Assembly (NCBI RefSeq): GCF_002532045.1
Contig: NZ_NWTG01000030.1
Span: 16,974 to 80,973 of the forward strand
DNA: 64,000 nt
Source: Bradyrhizobium sp. C9
GTDB lineage: Bacteria; Pseudomonadota; Alphaproteobacteria; Rhizobiales; Xanthobacteraceae
Reading direction: 5' to 3'
Below the pieces are notes generated by a model that was not told where the DNA came from, made no database searches, and saw only the letters and a list, made by a program, of their open reading frames with translations. Below, one piece after another: positions 40,623-49,449 of this stretch. Position numbers and translations under genes: made by a program. Within the stretch, counting starts at the first letter, position 1; every line of letters starts with the position of its first letter.

Positions 40623-41791
40623 TGGGTTAGCCGCTTGCGCGCCAACCACATCACCAGCCCACCCGTCGCTGCCATCGCCGCCATCATGTCGTAGACGCCG
40701 AGCCCGAAGCGCGCATAGACCATGCCGCTGACGATCGCCGTGGTGCTGGCGACGATGCCGCCGCAGGCCGTGAGATAGCCCTGCGCGCGCGCCATCACAT
40801 GAACCGGCACATGATGCACCATCAGCCCCATGATGCCGACCTGGGTCAGGCCGAAGCTTAAGCCGTGTCCGAGCTGGACCACGGCCAGCACCGCAAGCGG
40901 CGGGTCCTGCGCGGTGATCGCCCAGCGCGCCACGGCGCTGGCGGCCGCGATCATCACCAGCACAGCCGAAGGCAGCGTGAAGCGCGGCGAAGCTGCAAAC
41001 AACACGATCTCAGCGATCACGCCGAGCACCCAGAGGGCTGCGATGGTCAGGCCGCTGAAACCGGCCTGCTGCCAGGCAATCGATGCGAAGATGTAATAAG
41101 CGCCATGGCTGCCCTGGATCAGCGCCGAGGACACGATGATGGCGAGGAAGGTGGGATTGCGCAGCAGCCTCGGCACGCCGGCCGCGTGCGCGACTGTGGC
41201 CACCGGGCGGCCCAGCGGCCGCAACGTCAGCCCGACCAGCGCCCCGAGTACGGTCACGGCGGTTATGATCCAGATCAGATCGACCTCGGCGACATAGCGC
41301 AGCAGGAACCCGCTGATCAGCGCGCAGACCGCGAAGGCAGCCGAGCCCCAGAGCCGCAACGGTCCGTAGCTCAGGCCAAATTGCCTGACGCCGCGCAGCG
41401 CGTAGGCGTCGGTGAGCGGCACCATCGGTGTCCACACGCAGCAGGTCAGCGCATAGACCATGAGCAACACCAACGGCTGGTGCTGGGTGCCGATCACGGC
41501 AAAGCCGAGCGCGGTGGCGAATCCCGTCGCGATCATCGCGCCGCGCAGCATCTGGCGCCGCTCCGCCGCCGCAGTGACCAGCGGCAGCACGGTAAAGCGC
41601 GTCACCGGCGGCACCGCCGTGATAATGCCGATCCAGGTGGCGTCGATCCCGATCGCCTTCAGCCACACCGTGAAAAAGGGCAGGTGGACCCCGGTCATCC
41701 CGAACGTCGTGGCATAGAACGCCGCGAGGCTGCGCGCGAATCGCCTCGGCGCAACTTTGGCTGCGATGGGGATTTGTGATTCGGTAGACAT
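40619..41791 (-). CDS. MFS transporter (MFS_1-like type)
   Basis: 390 residues from ATG 41791 (MSTESQIPIAAKVAPRRFAR). A longer frame through upstream DNA is rejected because it covers the promoter region of the next gene. About 12 hydrophobic segments; phrases include HLPFFTVWLKAIGIDATWIG, LIQGSHGAYYIFASIAWQQA and LVQLGHGLSFGLTQVGIMGL-like stretches typical of the HsrA/PPP-type MFS_1 branch. Substrate unknown. It is divergent from the gene at 41867. Confidence 0.83.
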   Translation of the reverse strand: MSTESQIPIAAKVAPRRFARSLAAFYATTFGMTGVHLPFFTVWLKAIGIDATWIGIITAVPPVTRFTVLPLVTAAAERRQMLRGAMIATGFATALGFAVIGTQHQPLVLLMVYALTCCVWTPMVPLTDAYALRGVRQFGLSYGPLRLWGSAAFAVCALISGFLLRYVAEVDLIWIITAVTVLGALVGLTLRPLGRPVATVAHAAGVPRLLRNPTFLAIIVSSALIQGSHGAYYIFASIAWQQAGFSGLTIAALWVLGVIAEIVLFAASPRFTLPSAVLVMIAAASAVARWAITAQDPPLAVLAVVQLGHGLSFGLTQVGIMGLMVHHVPVHVMARAQGYLTACGGIVASTTAIVSGMVYARFGLGVYDMMAAMAATGGLVMWLARKRLTH

Positions 41792-41866
41792 CAATTCAAT
41801 TGCGATTCGCGCGATATCGTGGTGATCGTTAGCGTAACGCGCAGTGATTTGCGCGGAGAGATTGTG

Positions 41867-43198
41867 ATGGCCGAAGAAGCATTCGCCCTGTCTCCGATAT
41901 CCGCCCGCGCGGCCCTGCCGAGCGAGGAGGACTATGCTGCGATCAGCGCGGCCTTCATGGAGACCTCGCGGGGCCGCTGGTTCCTCGGCGAATACGCCAA
42001 GCGCAATCGCAATGCCGATACCCGCATGGTGCTCGACGCCGTGGCGCGGATCGAGGACAGCCTCAGCGCGCAGCGGCAAGCCGCCGCAGCGGCCATCAGG
42101 GACGAGCAGCTGGCGCAGGCGCTGGCCGCCCTGCGCGGCGCGATCGAGGCCGCCCAGGCCTCTGCCATCGCGGCACTCGACGGCATCAGTTTCGAGCCGA
42201 ACCTCGCGCCGGTGCGCAAGGGCGTGCGGGTGATTCGGGAGATCTCCTGGCGGCTGCGCGAGATCGGCAATGACGGCCGGATCTGCGACATCATCGATTC
42301 GCAGGCCAGCGCGATCGAGGCCGGAGCGACCGCGGTTTCGATGGACGACGCCAAGGTCGTGCTGGATGCCGCTTTCGCGGCGCTCGCCCGCCGGCTCGGC
42401 GAATTCGATCCGGACCAGGCAGCGACACCCGTGGCTGAGCCAGCGGCCGTGGCCCAAGCACCGGTTGCGGAACCGCCCCCTGCTGCGCCCTCGCCTCAAC
42501 CAGTGGCAGAGAGCGCTCGCGCCGAGAGCGCTGCGTCCGACGCGACTGTTGCCGCCACGCCGCGGGCGCCGCCTCAGGAAGCCGTTGCAGCGTCGCCCGC
42601 CGAAGCCGCGATGGCTGCCTCAACGCCGAGCATTGAAGCTGCCGCCACGCCGGAACCGAACGAAGCATGGCTCAAGGCGGAGGCCGCGCTGGCCGAGGCC
42701 GAGGCCGCAGAGCTCGCCCGCGTCACCGAGGCCGCCGCTGACGCCGAGGACGAAGCGGTGCTCGACCTCATCGCGATGGAGATGGGCGCGCCCGATCCGA
42801 TCGACGAAGAAGCGATCGCCGAGGAGATGCGCGCTGCAGAGGAGATGCGCGTCGCCGAAGCGATGGCCGACGAGCCCGAGATGGTCGCCCCGGCCATCCA
42901 GCCCGAGCCCGCACCGGTGCCCGAGCCGATCGAGGTCAAGGTCGAGCCGCCGCCGATGGCCGCAGCGCCAATTGCTGCAGCGCCGGTTGCTGCGGCACCG
43001 GTTGCCGCGGCTCCGGCAGCCGTGCCGCCGCCTCTCCCGCCCGCCGTCGAGGCTGCCGCTGCTCCCGCGGCAGAAATCTCACTGGGCTCGACCATCATCG
43101 CGAGCGGGCTTTTGAAGAAGCCTGATGTCGCAGCCAACGATCCGCTCGCGCCGATCCGCCGCATGAGTCAGGCCGAGAGAATCGCGTTCTTCTCATAA
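41867..43198 (+). CDS. Conserved rhizobial protein with Ala/Pro/Glu-rich C-terminus, function unknown
   Basis: 443 residues from ATG 41867, preceded by GGAGAG. A 16-codon upstream extension is less likely. Residues 1-190 are a helical N-terminal domain (SARAALPSEEDYAAISAAFM, ETSRGRWFLGEYAKRNRNAD, then VLDAVARIEDSLSAQRQAAA) with a coiled-coil look. Residues 190-420 are low complexity, alternating Pro/Ala and acidic stretches (PIEVKVEPPPMAAAPIAAAP). A short conserved tail (DPLAPIRRMSQAERIAFFS) ends it. No catalytic motif is visible. I recall similar proteins in Bradyrhizobium but do not know a function. Confidence 0.7.
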   Translation: MAEEAFALSPISARAALPSEEDYAAISAAFMETSRGRWFLGEYAKRNRNADTRMVLDAVARIEDSLSAQRQAAAAAIRDEQLAQALAALRGAIEAAQASAIAALDGISFEPNLAPVRKGVRVIREISWRLREIGNDGRICDIIDSQASAIEAGATAVSMDDAKVVLDAAFAALARRLGEFDPDQAATPVAEPAAVAQAPVAEPPPAAPSPQPVAESARAESAASDATVAATPRAPPQEAVAASPAEAAMAASTPSIEAAATPEPNEAWLKAEAALAEAEAAELARVTEAAADAEDEAVLDLIAMEMGAPDPIDEEAIAEEMRAAEEMRVAEAMADEPEMVAPAIQPEPAPVPEPIEVKVEPPPMAAAPIAAAPVAAAPVAAAPAAVPPPLPPAVEAAAAPAAEISLGSTIIASGLLKKPDVAANDPLAPIRRMSQAERIAFFS

Positions 43199-43337
43199 GC
43201 GCGACGTGTGCGCGCTGCACATTGACCTCCCATTTGACCACCCGCGCAGCGTGACTCAGCTCACGTACGGCGGGCAAATCCACCCCTAGCCTCGCTGCGA
43301 CCGGTCCTGCACCAGGACCAGCTTTTGGGAGCGCGCG

Positions 43338-44897
43338 ATGGTCCGCCTGACATCCATCATGATATCGGCCGCATTGCTTGGTCTGCTGAGCCTTGGTGGA
43401 TCAGGCGCAGCATCTGCCGAGACCGGCGGCATCACCGTCGGCAATGCCGCGCAGGCGCCGGCGCAATCCGTCGATCAGGCCGCTTTGCCGGCGACGCCTA
43501 GCGCCGCGGCGCCGGCCGCGCTGCGCGGCCCCGAGCAGCGCGTCGCGCTCGTGATCGGCAATGCGAACTATGAGAATGCGCCAAAACTCGCCAATCCCGG
43601 CAATGACGCGCAGTCGATGGCCGAGCTGTTGAACGCGGCCGGCTTCGAGGTGATCGCCGCGACCGACCTCAGGCAGGGCGACATGGTGAAGGTGTTGCGG
43701 GATTTCTCCGACAAGGTCTCGGCGCGCGGCCCCGGTACGGTCGCGATGATCTATTACGCCGGCCACGGCGTGCAGCTCGCCGGCGAGAACTATCTGATTC
43801 CGGTCGATGCCAGGATCGCAACGCCGTCCGACCTCGACGGCAATGCGGTGCGCCTCGTCGACGTGATGGGTACGCTGGAGAACATCCCGAGCCGGATGCG
43901 CATCGTGGTGCTCGATGCCTGCCGCAACAACCCGTTTCCCAACGTCAACGATGCCGGCCGCGGCCTTGCCGTCGTCGATGCACCGAACGGCTCGATCGTC
44001 GGCTATTCGACGGCGCCCGGCATGGAAGCGCAGGACGGCAGCAACGGCCACAGCCCCTACACCAACGCCTTCCTGCGGCTGGCGCGCGAGCCCAATCTGC
44101 CGATCGAGCAGCTGTTCAAGCGCATTCGCCTCGACGTCAACTCGACGACCGACGGCCGCCAGACGCCGTGGGAAAGCTCGTCGCTGACCTCCGACTTCTA
44201 TTTCTTCGGCGATACCGCCATGGCGTCAGCGCGTGCACCCGCCAATGGCCCGGTGGTGCAGATGGCGTCGAACCTGCCGAACCGCTCGGTGCGCCAGGCC
44301 TACGACTTCGTGCTGTCGGAGGGCCGGCCGGACTACTATGAGGAATTCATCCGGCTGTATCCGCGCGACCCGCTGTGCGACCGCATTCGCTTCCTGCTGA
44401 CGAACTGGCTGCAGGTCGCGGCCTGGCACAAGGCCGTGCTTGCCAACACGCCGTTCGCCTACAAGACCTTCCACGACAATTTCGGCAACAGCCCCTATGC
44501 GCAACAGGCGTTGAAGCTGCAAGCGCGGCCGAAGGCAATCCCGCTGATGCAGTTCACGCGGCTGTCAAATCGTCCGACCTTCCAGCCGATCAATGCCGGT
44601 TTGCAAGGCACCGTCGGCAGGATCGTGACCATGCCCGCGCCCGGAGCGAAGCCGATCGGCATGCCGAGCCCAATCGGCAAGGGCAAGGTCGCAAGCCTGC
44701 CTGTCGCGAATGCCGGCAAGGCCACGTCGAACCCGACCGTGAAAGACAACACCGGGCAGCACTTCCGCGCCGAGCGGCAAAGCATGCAAGTCAACAAGAT
44801 GAGATCGGGCGTCGGCCGCGCTTCGTTCCACGCAAGTCCGTCCGTCTCAAACGGCGGCGGAATGGGCGGCGATCACCGTGGCGGCTTCAGGCACTGA
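43338..44897 (+). CDS. Exported caspase-fold (C14) protein
   Basis: 519 residues. A signal peptide (MVRLTSIMISAALLGLLSLG) is followed by the caspase domain from about residue 70 (RVALVIGNANYENAPKLANP). His143 lies in IYYAGHGVQLAG and Cys195 in VLDACRNNPFPN, so the dyad is intact. Residues 305-400 resemble an SH3-like or SPOR-less Pro/basic spacer, and the last 100 are Gly/Lys/Ala-rich. Rhizobial members are secreted metacaspase-like proteins of mostly unknown substrate. A terminator-like hairpin follows. Confidence 0.88.
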   Translation: MVRLTSIMISAALLGLLSLGGSGAASAETGGITVGNAAQAPAQSVDQAALPATPSAAAPAALRGPEQRVALVIGNANYENAPKLANPGNDAQSMAELLNAAGFEVIAATDLRQGDMVKVLRDFSDKVSARGPGTVAMIYYAGHGVQLAGENYLIPVDARIATPSDLDGNAVRLVDVMGTLENIPSRMRIVVLDACRNNPFPNVNDAGRGLAVVDAPNGSIVGYSTAPGMEAQDGSNGHSPYTNAFLRLAREPNLPIEQLFKRIRLDVNSTTDGRQTPWESSSLTSDFYFFGDTAMASARAPANGPVVQMASNLPNRSVRQAYDFVLSEGRPDYYEEFIRLYPRDPLCDRIRFLLTNWLQVAAWHKAVLANTPFAYKTFHDNFGNSPYAQQALKLQARPKAIPLMQFTRLSNRPTFQPINAGLQGTVGRIVTMPAPGAKPIGMPSPIGKGKVASLPVANAGKATSNPTVKDNTGQHFRAERQSMQVNKMRSGVGRASFHASPSVSNGGGMGGDHRGGFRH

Positions 44898-44918
44898 TCA
44901 GCCGCACCACACAACGAA

Positions 44919-44957
44919 ACGGGGGCAGAGCGCGCACCGCCCTGCCCCCCGTTCTTT
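44919..44957 (+). terminator. Terminator after the caspase-fold gene
   Basis: GGGGGCAG (44921-44928) pairs with CTGCCCCC (44942-44949) around a GC-rich loop, followed by CGTTCTTTT. It lies between two convergent genes and may also act on the minus strand. Confidence 0.65.
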
Positions 44958-44971
44958 TCAAGATGCTGGTC

Positions 44972-45961
44972 TCAGGCGACGAGCTTCGCGAACAGGTCGG
45001 CATCGACATTGCCGCCCGAGAGCACGATGACGACGTTCTTGCCCCTGGCGTCGATCCGTCCCGCCAGCAGCGCCGCAAGCCCGACCGCGCCGCCGGGCTC
45101 GACCACGAGCTTCAACTCGCGATAGGCGAAGGCGACGGCAGCACCAACCTCGTCGTCAGAGACGCTGACGCCGTTTGCGAGCAGCTTGCTGTTGATGGCG
45201 AAGGTGAGCTCGCCCGGCATCATCGCCATCAGCGCATCGCAGATGGTGCGCGCCGCGACCGGATGCGCCTCGCGATGGCCGACCTTGAGCGACAGCGCGT
45301 GATCGTCATAGCCCGCGGGCTCGGCAACGAGCACCTGGGCCTGCGGATATCTTGCCTTCACCGCGGTGGCGACCCCCGCGATCAAGCCGCCGCCCGATGC
45401 CGGCGCGACCACGATGTCGGGCACGAGCCCGAGCGCGGCCATGTCCTCGGCGATTTCGCGGCCGGCAGTGCCCTGACCTGCGATCACCAGGGGATCATCA
45501 TAGGGAGGCACCAAGGTCGCACCACGCTTGCTGGCGATGCCGCTTGCGATCGCCGCACGGTCGTCGCGATCGCGATCGTACAGCACGACCTCGGCGCCGT
45601 AGGACTTGGTCCGCTCGCGCTTGGTGAGCGGGGAGTCCGCAGGCATCACGATGGTCGCCTGCATGTTGAGGATCTTTGCCGCCGCGGCAACGCCCTGGGC
45701 GTGGTTGCCCGAGGAGAACGCAACGACGCCCCCGCTCCGCTTGTCCTGCGGTATAGAGGCGAGCTTGTTGAAGGCGCCGCGGAACTTGAACGATCCGGTC
45801 CGTTGCAGCATCTCGGGCTTGAGGAAGACCTGGGTGCCGACGCGTTCGTTGAGAACGGGGAAAGTCAGGAGCGGCGTGCGCACCGCGAACGGCGCGACCA
45901 CCCTTGCGGCGGCATCGATGTCCGCAGCAGCGACGGGTGGATTGAGAGGGGTGTCCGTCAT
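44972..45961 (-). CDS. PLP-dependent threonine/serine dehydratase
   Basis: 329 residues from ATG 45961 (MTDTPLNPPVAAADI). The PLP lysine lies in GSFKFRGAFNKL, the glycine loop in VAPASGGGLIAGVA, and the C-terminal serine in VLSGGNVD. The length matches catabolic (TdcB-like) enzymes without an ACT regulatory domain. It deaminates threonine or serine to 2-oxo acids. A racemase or hydroxyaspartate dehydratase specificity cannot be excluded. Confidence 0.88.
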   Translation of the reverse strand: MTDTPLNPPVAAADIDAAARVVAPFAVRTPLLTFPVLNERVGTQVFLKPEMLQRTGSFKFRGAFNKLASIPQDKRSGGVVAFSSGNHAQGVAAAAKILNMQATIVMPADSPLTKRERTKSYGAEVVLYDRDRDDRAAIASGIASKRGATLVPPYDDPLVIAGQGTAGREIAEDMAALGLVPDIVVAPASGGGLIAGVATAVKARYPQAQVLVAEPAGYDDHALSLKVGHREAHPVAARTICDALMAMMPGELTFAINSKLLANGVSVSDDEVGAAVAFAYRELKLVVEPGGAVGLAALLAGRIDARGKNVVIVLSGGNVDADLFAKLVA

Positions 45962-46017
45962 CCAGGATTTGTATCGCGGCAGCGGGCAACCCGGCAAGAC
46001 GCTTTAGCGTGACTTGT

Positions 46018-47109
46018 CTAGCGTGAGGTGGAATGGGGCGCCGGCAGGGCCGCGAAATGATGCTCCTCGGCGCCGAATTCGAATGCCTCCCCCTCGCCGT
46101 CGGGCGCGACGGGGCGGACATTCATGCAGCGGTCGATGAACACCCGGGCCGACGCCTGCCAGGTGTGGAGCGCGGCGAAATCGACGCAGGCCTGCCGCGA
46201 GATGCCGAGCGCCTCCAGGCAGGCGTGGTGCAGATCCTCGTCGAGCACGCCGACCGGCGCCGCGCCGATCACGTCGCGGGGGCCGGTGACCGGAAAAGCG
46301 GCAACCGGCAGGCCGCTCGCCAATGCCTCGAGCAGCACCAGGCCGAACGTATCGGTGCGGCTGGGGAAAACGAACACATCGGCCGCGGCATAGATCTCGG
46401 CCAATTCTTCCCCGTGGCGGGCGCCGAGGAAGACGGCCTCGGGATATTTCCGCTCCAGCGCCGCCCGCGCCGGGCCGTCGCCGACCACCACCTTGGTGCC
46501 GGGCAAATCGAGATCGAGGAATGCCTCGAGGTTCTTTTCCACCGCCACGCGGCCGACGCTGAGATAGACCGGCTGGGGCAGGCAGAGATCGACGTCGCGC
46601 GGATGGAACAGCGCGGTATCGACGCCGCGCGACCACAGCACCACGTTGCGGAAGCCGCGCTGGCGCAGCTCGGCGGCCAGCGCCGGGGTTGCCGCCATCA
46701 CCGCCCGGCTCGGCCTGTGGAACCAGCGCAGCGCGCGCCACACCCAGGCTTCCGGGACCGGCGTGCGTGCCGAGACATACTCGGGAAAGCGGGTGTGGAA
46801 GCTCGTCGTGAATGGCAAGCCGTGCTTGCGGCAATAGCGGCGGACCGACAGCCCGATCGGGCCTTCGGTCGCGATATGGATGCTGTCGGGCCTCGCCGCC
46901 TCGATCAGGCTTGCGACCTTGGCCCGGTACGGCAACGCCAGCCGGAGATCGCGATAGCTCGGCATCGCGAAGGTGCGGAACTCGTCCGGCGTCAGGAAGC
47001 TGACCTCGACGCCGAGCGATTTCGCCGCCTGTGCCATCATGGTCAGCGTGCGGACAACCCCGTTGACCTGGGGATGCCACGCATCGGTCGCGACCAGGAT
47101 ATGCGTCAT
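46018..47109 (-). CDS. Glycosyltransferase, GT4 type; likely Agt-like diacylglycerol glycosyltransferase
   Basis: 363 residues from ATG 47109 (MTHILVATDAWHPQVNGVVR). The two Rossmann halves of a GT-B fold are visible. The nucleotide-sugar block is VVVGDGPARAALERKYPEAV, then FVFPSRTDTFGLVLLEALAS followed by GLPVAAFPV, the EX7E-type motif. The start overlaps the PlcP-like gene stop by 4 bases (ATGA), so the two are co-translated. In Agrobacterium and other alphaproteobacteria such a PlcP/Agt pair replaces phospholipids with glycolipids under phosphate limitation. The exact sugar is not predictable here. Confidence 0.78.
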   Translation of the reverse strand: MTHILVATDAWHPQVNGVVRTLTMMAQAAKSLGVEVSFLTPDEFRTFAMPSYRDLRLALPYRAKVASLIEAARPDSIHIATEGPIGLSVRRYCRKHGLPFTTSFHTRFPEYVSARTPVPEAWVWRALRWFHRPSRAVMAATPALAAELRQRGFRNVVLWSRGVDTALFHPRDVDLCLPQPVYLSVGRVAVEKNLEAFLDLDLPGTKVVVGDGPARAALERKYPEAVFLGARHGEELAEIYAAADVFVFPSRTDTFGLVLLEALASGLPVAAFPVTGPRDVIGAAPVGVLDEDLHHACLEALGISRQACVDFAALHTWQASARVFIDRCMNVRPVAPDGEGEAFEFGAEEHHFAALPAPHSTSR

Positions 47110-47918
47110 GCAGCGCGTGCCGTCACTCGCGGAACTGGCGCGATCCGGCGCACCGGGTCGGTCCAGGTGATGATTTCGAAGCTGCCGTCCTCGTGCTCTG
47201 CGAGCGCCGTGCAGCTCTCCACCCAGTCGCCGCAATTCATGTAGCGGATGCCGTGCTCGTCATGAATCGTCGCGTAGTGGATGTGGCCGCAGATCACGCC
47301 GTCGCAGCCGTGACGCCGCGCCTCTCCGGCCAGTGTCGCCTCGAACGCGCCGATATAGTTCACCGCCTTCTTGACCTTCAACTTGGCCCATTGCGACAGC
47401 GACCAGTACGGCACGCCGAACATCTTGCGGAAGAAGTTGACGAAGCGATTCATCTGGATCGCGAAATCGTAGGCCTTGTCGCCGAGATGGGCGAGCCAGC
47501 GCGCGTTCTGCACCACGAGATCGAAGATGTCGCCGTGGATCACGAGGTAGCGCTTGCCGTCAGCGCCGGTGTGAACGGTGTTCTCCACCACGTCGATGCC
47601 GCCGAAGTGCGTGCCGTAATATTTGCGCAGGAACTCGTCATGGTTGCCCGGGACGTAGATCACCTTGGCGCCCTTGCGCGCCTTGCGCAGCATCTTCTGC
47701 ACGAAATCGTTGTGGGTCTGCGGCCAGTACCAGTTCGACTTCAGCGCCCAGCCGTCGACGATATCACCAACGAGGTAGATCGTGTCGGCATCATGGGAGC
47801 GGAGGAAGTCCAGCAGGCGGTCGGCTTGCGAACCGCGGGCTCCGAGATGGACATCGGAGATAAACAAAGTGCGAAAGCGCCGCTCGGGGCTTTCTTCACT
47901 CAAGGAGTCACTTCCCAT
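47106..47918 (-). CDS. plcP: Metallophosphoesterase, PlcP-like phospholipase C (LpxH superfamily)
   Basis: 270 residues from ATG 47918 (MGSDSLSEESPERR). Calcineurin-type metal ligands are seen in ISDVHLGARGSQ, VGDIVDG, PGNHDEF and ICGHIHYA, and YMNCGDWVESC is a PlcP-like segment. Automatic annotation would probably say UDP-2,3-diacylglucosamine hydrolase. The context argues for the rhizobial PlcP type instead: a translationally coupled GT4 gene downstream and a Pho box 24-41 bases before the start. PlcP degrades zwitterionic phospholipids to diacylglycerol when phosphate is scarce. True LpxH cannot be excluded. Confidence 0.8.
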   Translation of the reverse strand: MGSDSLSEESPERRFRTLFISDVHLGARGSQADRLLDFLRSHDADTIYLVGDIVDGWALKSNWYWPQTHNDFVQKMLRKARKGAKVIYVPGNHDEFLRKYYGTHFGGIDVVENTVHTGADGKRYLVIHGDIFDLVVQNARWLAHLGDKAYDFAIQMNRFVNFFRKMFGVPYWSLSQWAKLKVKKAVNYIGAFEATLAGEARRHGCDGVICGHIHYATIHDEHGIRYMNCGDWVESCTALAEHEDGSFEIITWTDPVRRIAPVPRVTARAA

Positions 47919-47941
47919 GCCTGTGCACCTAACAGATTCCT

Positions 47942-47959
47942 GTGACAAGGCGATGACGA
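47942..47959 (-). promoter_or_regulatory. Pho box upstream of the PlcP-like gene
   Basis: On the minus strand the bases read TCGTCAT-N4-TTGTCAC. The two 7-bp half-sites are 11 bp apart, the PhoB spacing, and the second is a perfect canonical half-site while the first matches five of seven. It ends 24 bases before the start codon. With a PhoB-dependent -10 about 10 bases further, the transcript would begin very close to the ATG. Confidence 0.6.
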
Positions 47960-48128
47960 TCCCCGCGACCCAAGGCCTCACTAACAGTTAACGAGAATCA
48001 GCAGCACGCCCCCCTCCCTGCGGATAACAGCCGCGTGCGACAATCTGGCGACATGGGTGGACGCAGCTGTGCGGAACAGCCGTTGTGTTGCGCGCATATC
48101 GCGGCGGAACAACGAAACGATTGAATAC

Positions 48129-48163
48129 GTAGCCCGGATAGAGCGCAGCGCAATCCGGGCTAC
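48129..48163. repeat. Dispersed palindrome downstream of thiD
   Basis: GTAGCCCGGAT (48129-48139) and ATCCGGGCTAC (48153-48163) are perfect 11-bp arms around a 13-base spacer, 7 bases beyond the thiD stop. This GTAGCCCGGAT...GCGCAGC...ATCCGGG phrase is typical of a repeat common in Bradyrhizobium genomes. It can double as a terminator hairpin. Confidence 0.65.
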
Positions 48164-48170
48164 GAGAGCT

Positions 48171-48968
48171 TCAGTAATATTTGTGGAAGTGATGCACCGG
48201 CCCGTGGCCATGTCCGACGGCGAAGCGATCGGCGGCAGCGATCGCATCCGTGATCCACGCCTTGGCGTTGCGCACGGCGGTCTCCATCGCCTCGCCCTTC
48301 GCGAGTCCGGCGGCGATCGCCGATGACAGCGAGCAGCCGGTGCCGTGCGTGTTGGCGGTCGCAATACGCGGCGCCGCGAGTGCGATGCTGCGCGCGCCAT
48401 CGATCAGATAGTCGATGCTCTCAGTGCCGTGCCCATGGCCGCCCTTCACCAGCACCGCGCGACATCCCATCGCCAGCAATTGCCTGCCCTGTCGCGCCAC
48501 GTCGGGCTCGCTCGCAGCGACCGGCTCGTTCAGCAGCGCCGCCGCCTCCGGCAGGTTCGGCGTGATCAGCGAGGCCAGCGGAAACAGCATGGTCTTCAGC
48601 GCATCGACCGCCTCGGCGGCGAGCAGCCGGTCGCCCGAGGTTGCGACCATCACCGGATCGAGCACGACGTGGCGCGGTGCCCAGCGCTTCAGCGCGCCCG
48701 CGATCGCCACGATCGTCTCGGCCTGCGCCAACATGCCGATCTTGACCGCGCCGACGTCGAGGTCGGAGAACACCGCATCGATCTGCGCCGTGACGAATGA
48801 AGCGGGCACCGGATGGATACCGCGGACCCCCGTGGTGTTCTGCGCCGTCAGCGCCGTGATCGCTGAGGCCCCATAGACCCCGAGCGCGGCAAAGCTCTTG
48901 AGGTCGGCCTGAATGCCCGCCCCGCCCGAGGAATCCGAGCCGGCAATGGTGAGTGTGACCGGCGTCAT
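48171..48968 (-). CDS. thiD: Hydroxymethylpyrimidine/phosphomethylpyrimidine kinase
   Basis: 265 residues from ATG 48968. The ribokinase-superfamily substrate and phosphate motifs are AGSDSSGGAGIQADLKSF near the start, DPVMVATSGDRLL in the middle, LVKGGHGHG, and NTHGTGCSLSSAIAAGLAKG with the catalytic region near the end. ThiD makes HMP pyrophosphate for thiamine synthesis. The tail (GHGHGPVHHFHKYY) is His-rich, as in rhizobial ThiD. The gene stands alone. No thi box was found upstream by eye. Confidence 0.94.
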   Translation of the reverse strand: MTPVTLTIAGSDSSGGAGIQADLKSFAALGVYGASAITALTAQNTTGVRGIHPVPASFVTAQIDAVFSDLDVGAVKIGMLAQAETIVAIAGALKRWAPRHVVLDPVMVATSGDRLLAAEAVDALKTMLFPLASLITPNLPEAAALLNEPVAASEPDVARQGRQLLAMGCRAVLVKGGHGHGTESIDYLIDGARSIALAAPRIATANTHGTGCSLSSAIAAGLAKGEAMETAVRNAKAWITDAIAAADRFAVGHGHGPVHHFHKYY

Positions 48969-49160
48969 TATGCGGCACCGGCGGTTGAGACGAATGAGAC
49001 CACGACGAACAAGCTCATGACCTGTCCTAGCCCGGCCGCCCATCGGCAGCAAGTTCGCCTGACTTTACCGCGAGTTGGCCTTGTTGCCCCGTCGCCTTGC
49101 CCCTTGCCTTGGCGGCCGGTTTTTGGCCTATAGTCGCGGAAATCCCCGGAGACGACTTTG

Positions 49161-49406
49161 ATGGTTCCTTTCTTCGTCCAGATCAAATGCAAGCTCGGCC
49201 AGTCCTACACCGTCGCCAATGCGCTGGCGGAAGCCGAGATTGCGTCCGAGATCTATTCCACCGCGGGCAATTACGATCTGCTGGTCAAGTTCTACGTCGA
49301 CCACGACACCGACATCGGCCATTTCATCAACGAGAAGGTTCAGGTGATCCCGGGCATCCAGGACACCCTCACCATCATCACCTTCAAGGCGTTCGGCGCG
49401 AAGTAG
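49161..49406 (+). CDS. Stand-alone Lrp/AsnC ligand-binding (RAM) domain protein
   Basis: 81 residues from ATG 49161 (MVPFFVQIKCKLGQSYTVAN). A TTG one codon earlier is possible; GGAGA lies upstream. The whole protein is the RAM beta-alpha-beta fold of Lrp/AsnC regulators (EIYSTAGNYDLLVKFYVDHD, VIPGIQDTLTIITFKAFG), with no HTH. Such single-domain proteins oligomerise and bind amino acids and may modulate full-length Lrp/AsnC proteins. The HTH part is not encoded nearby. Confidence 0.85.
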   Translation: MVPFFVQIKCKLGQSYTVANALAEAEIASEIYSTAGNYDLLVKFYVDHDTDIGHFINEKVQVIPGIQDTLTIITFKAFGAK

Positions 49407-49449
49407 CGCATCGACCTTCATACGCGCCCGATCGGCGAGGCGCGCGCCG

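Noticed and set aside
47106..47918. Simple LpxH (lipid A pathway) assignment of the metallophosphoesterase
   Set aside because: Motifs fit the superfamily, but the coupled GT4 gene and Pho box fit the PlcP type better; kept as an alternative only.
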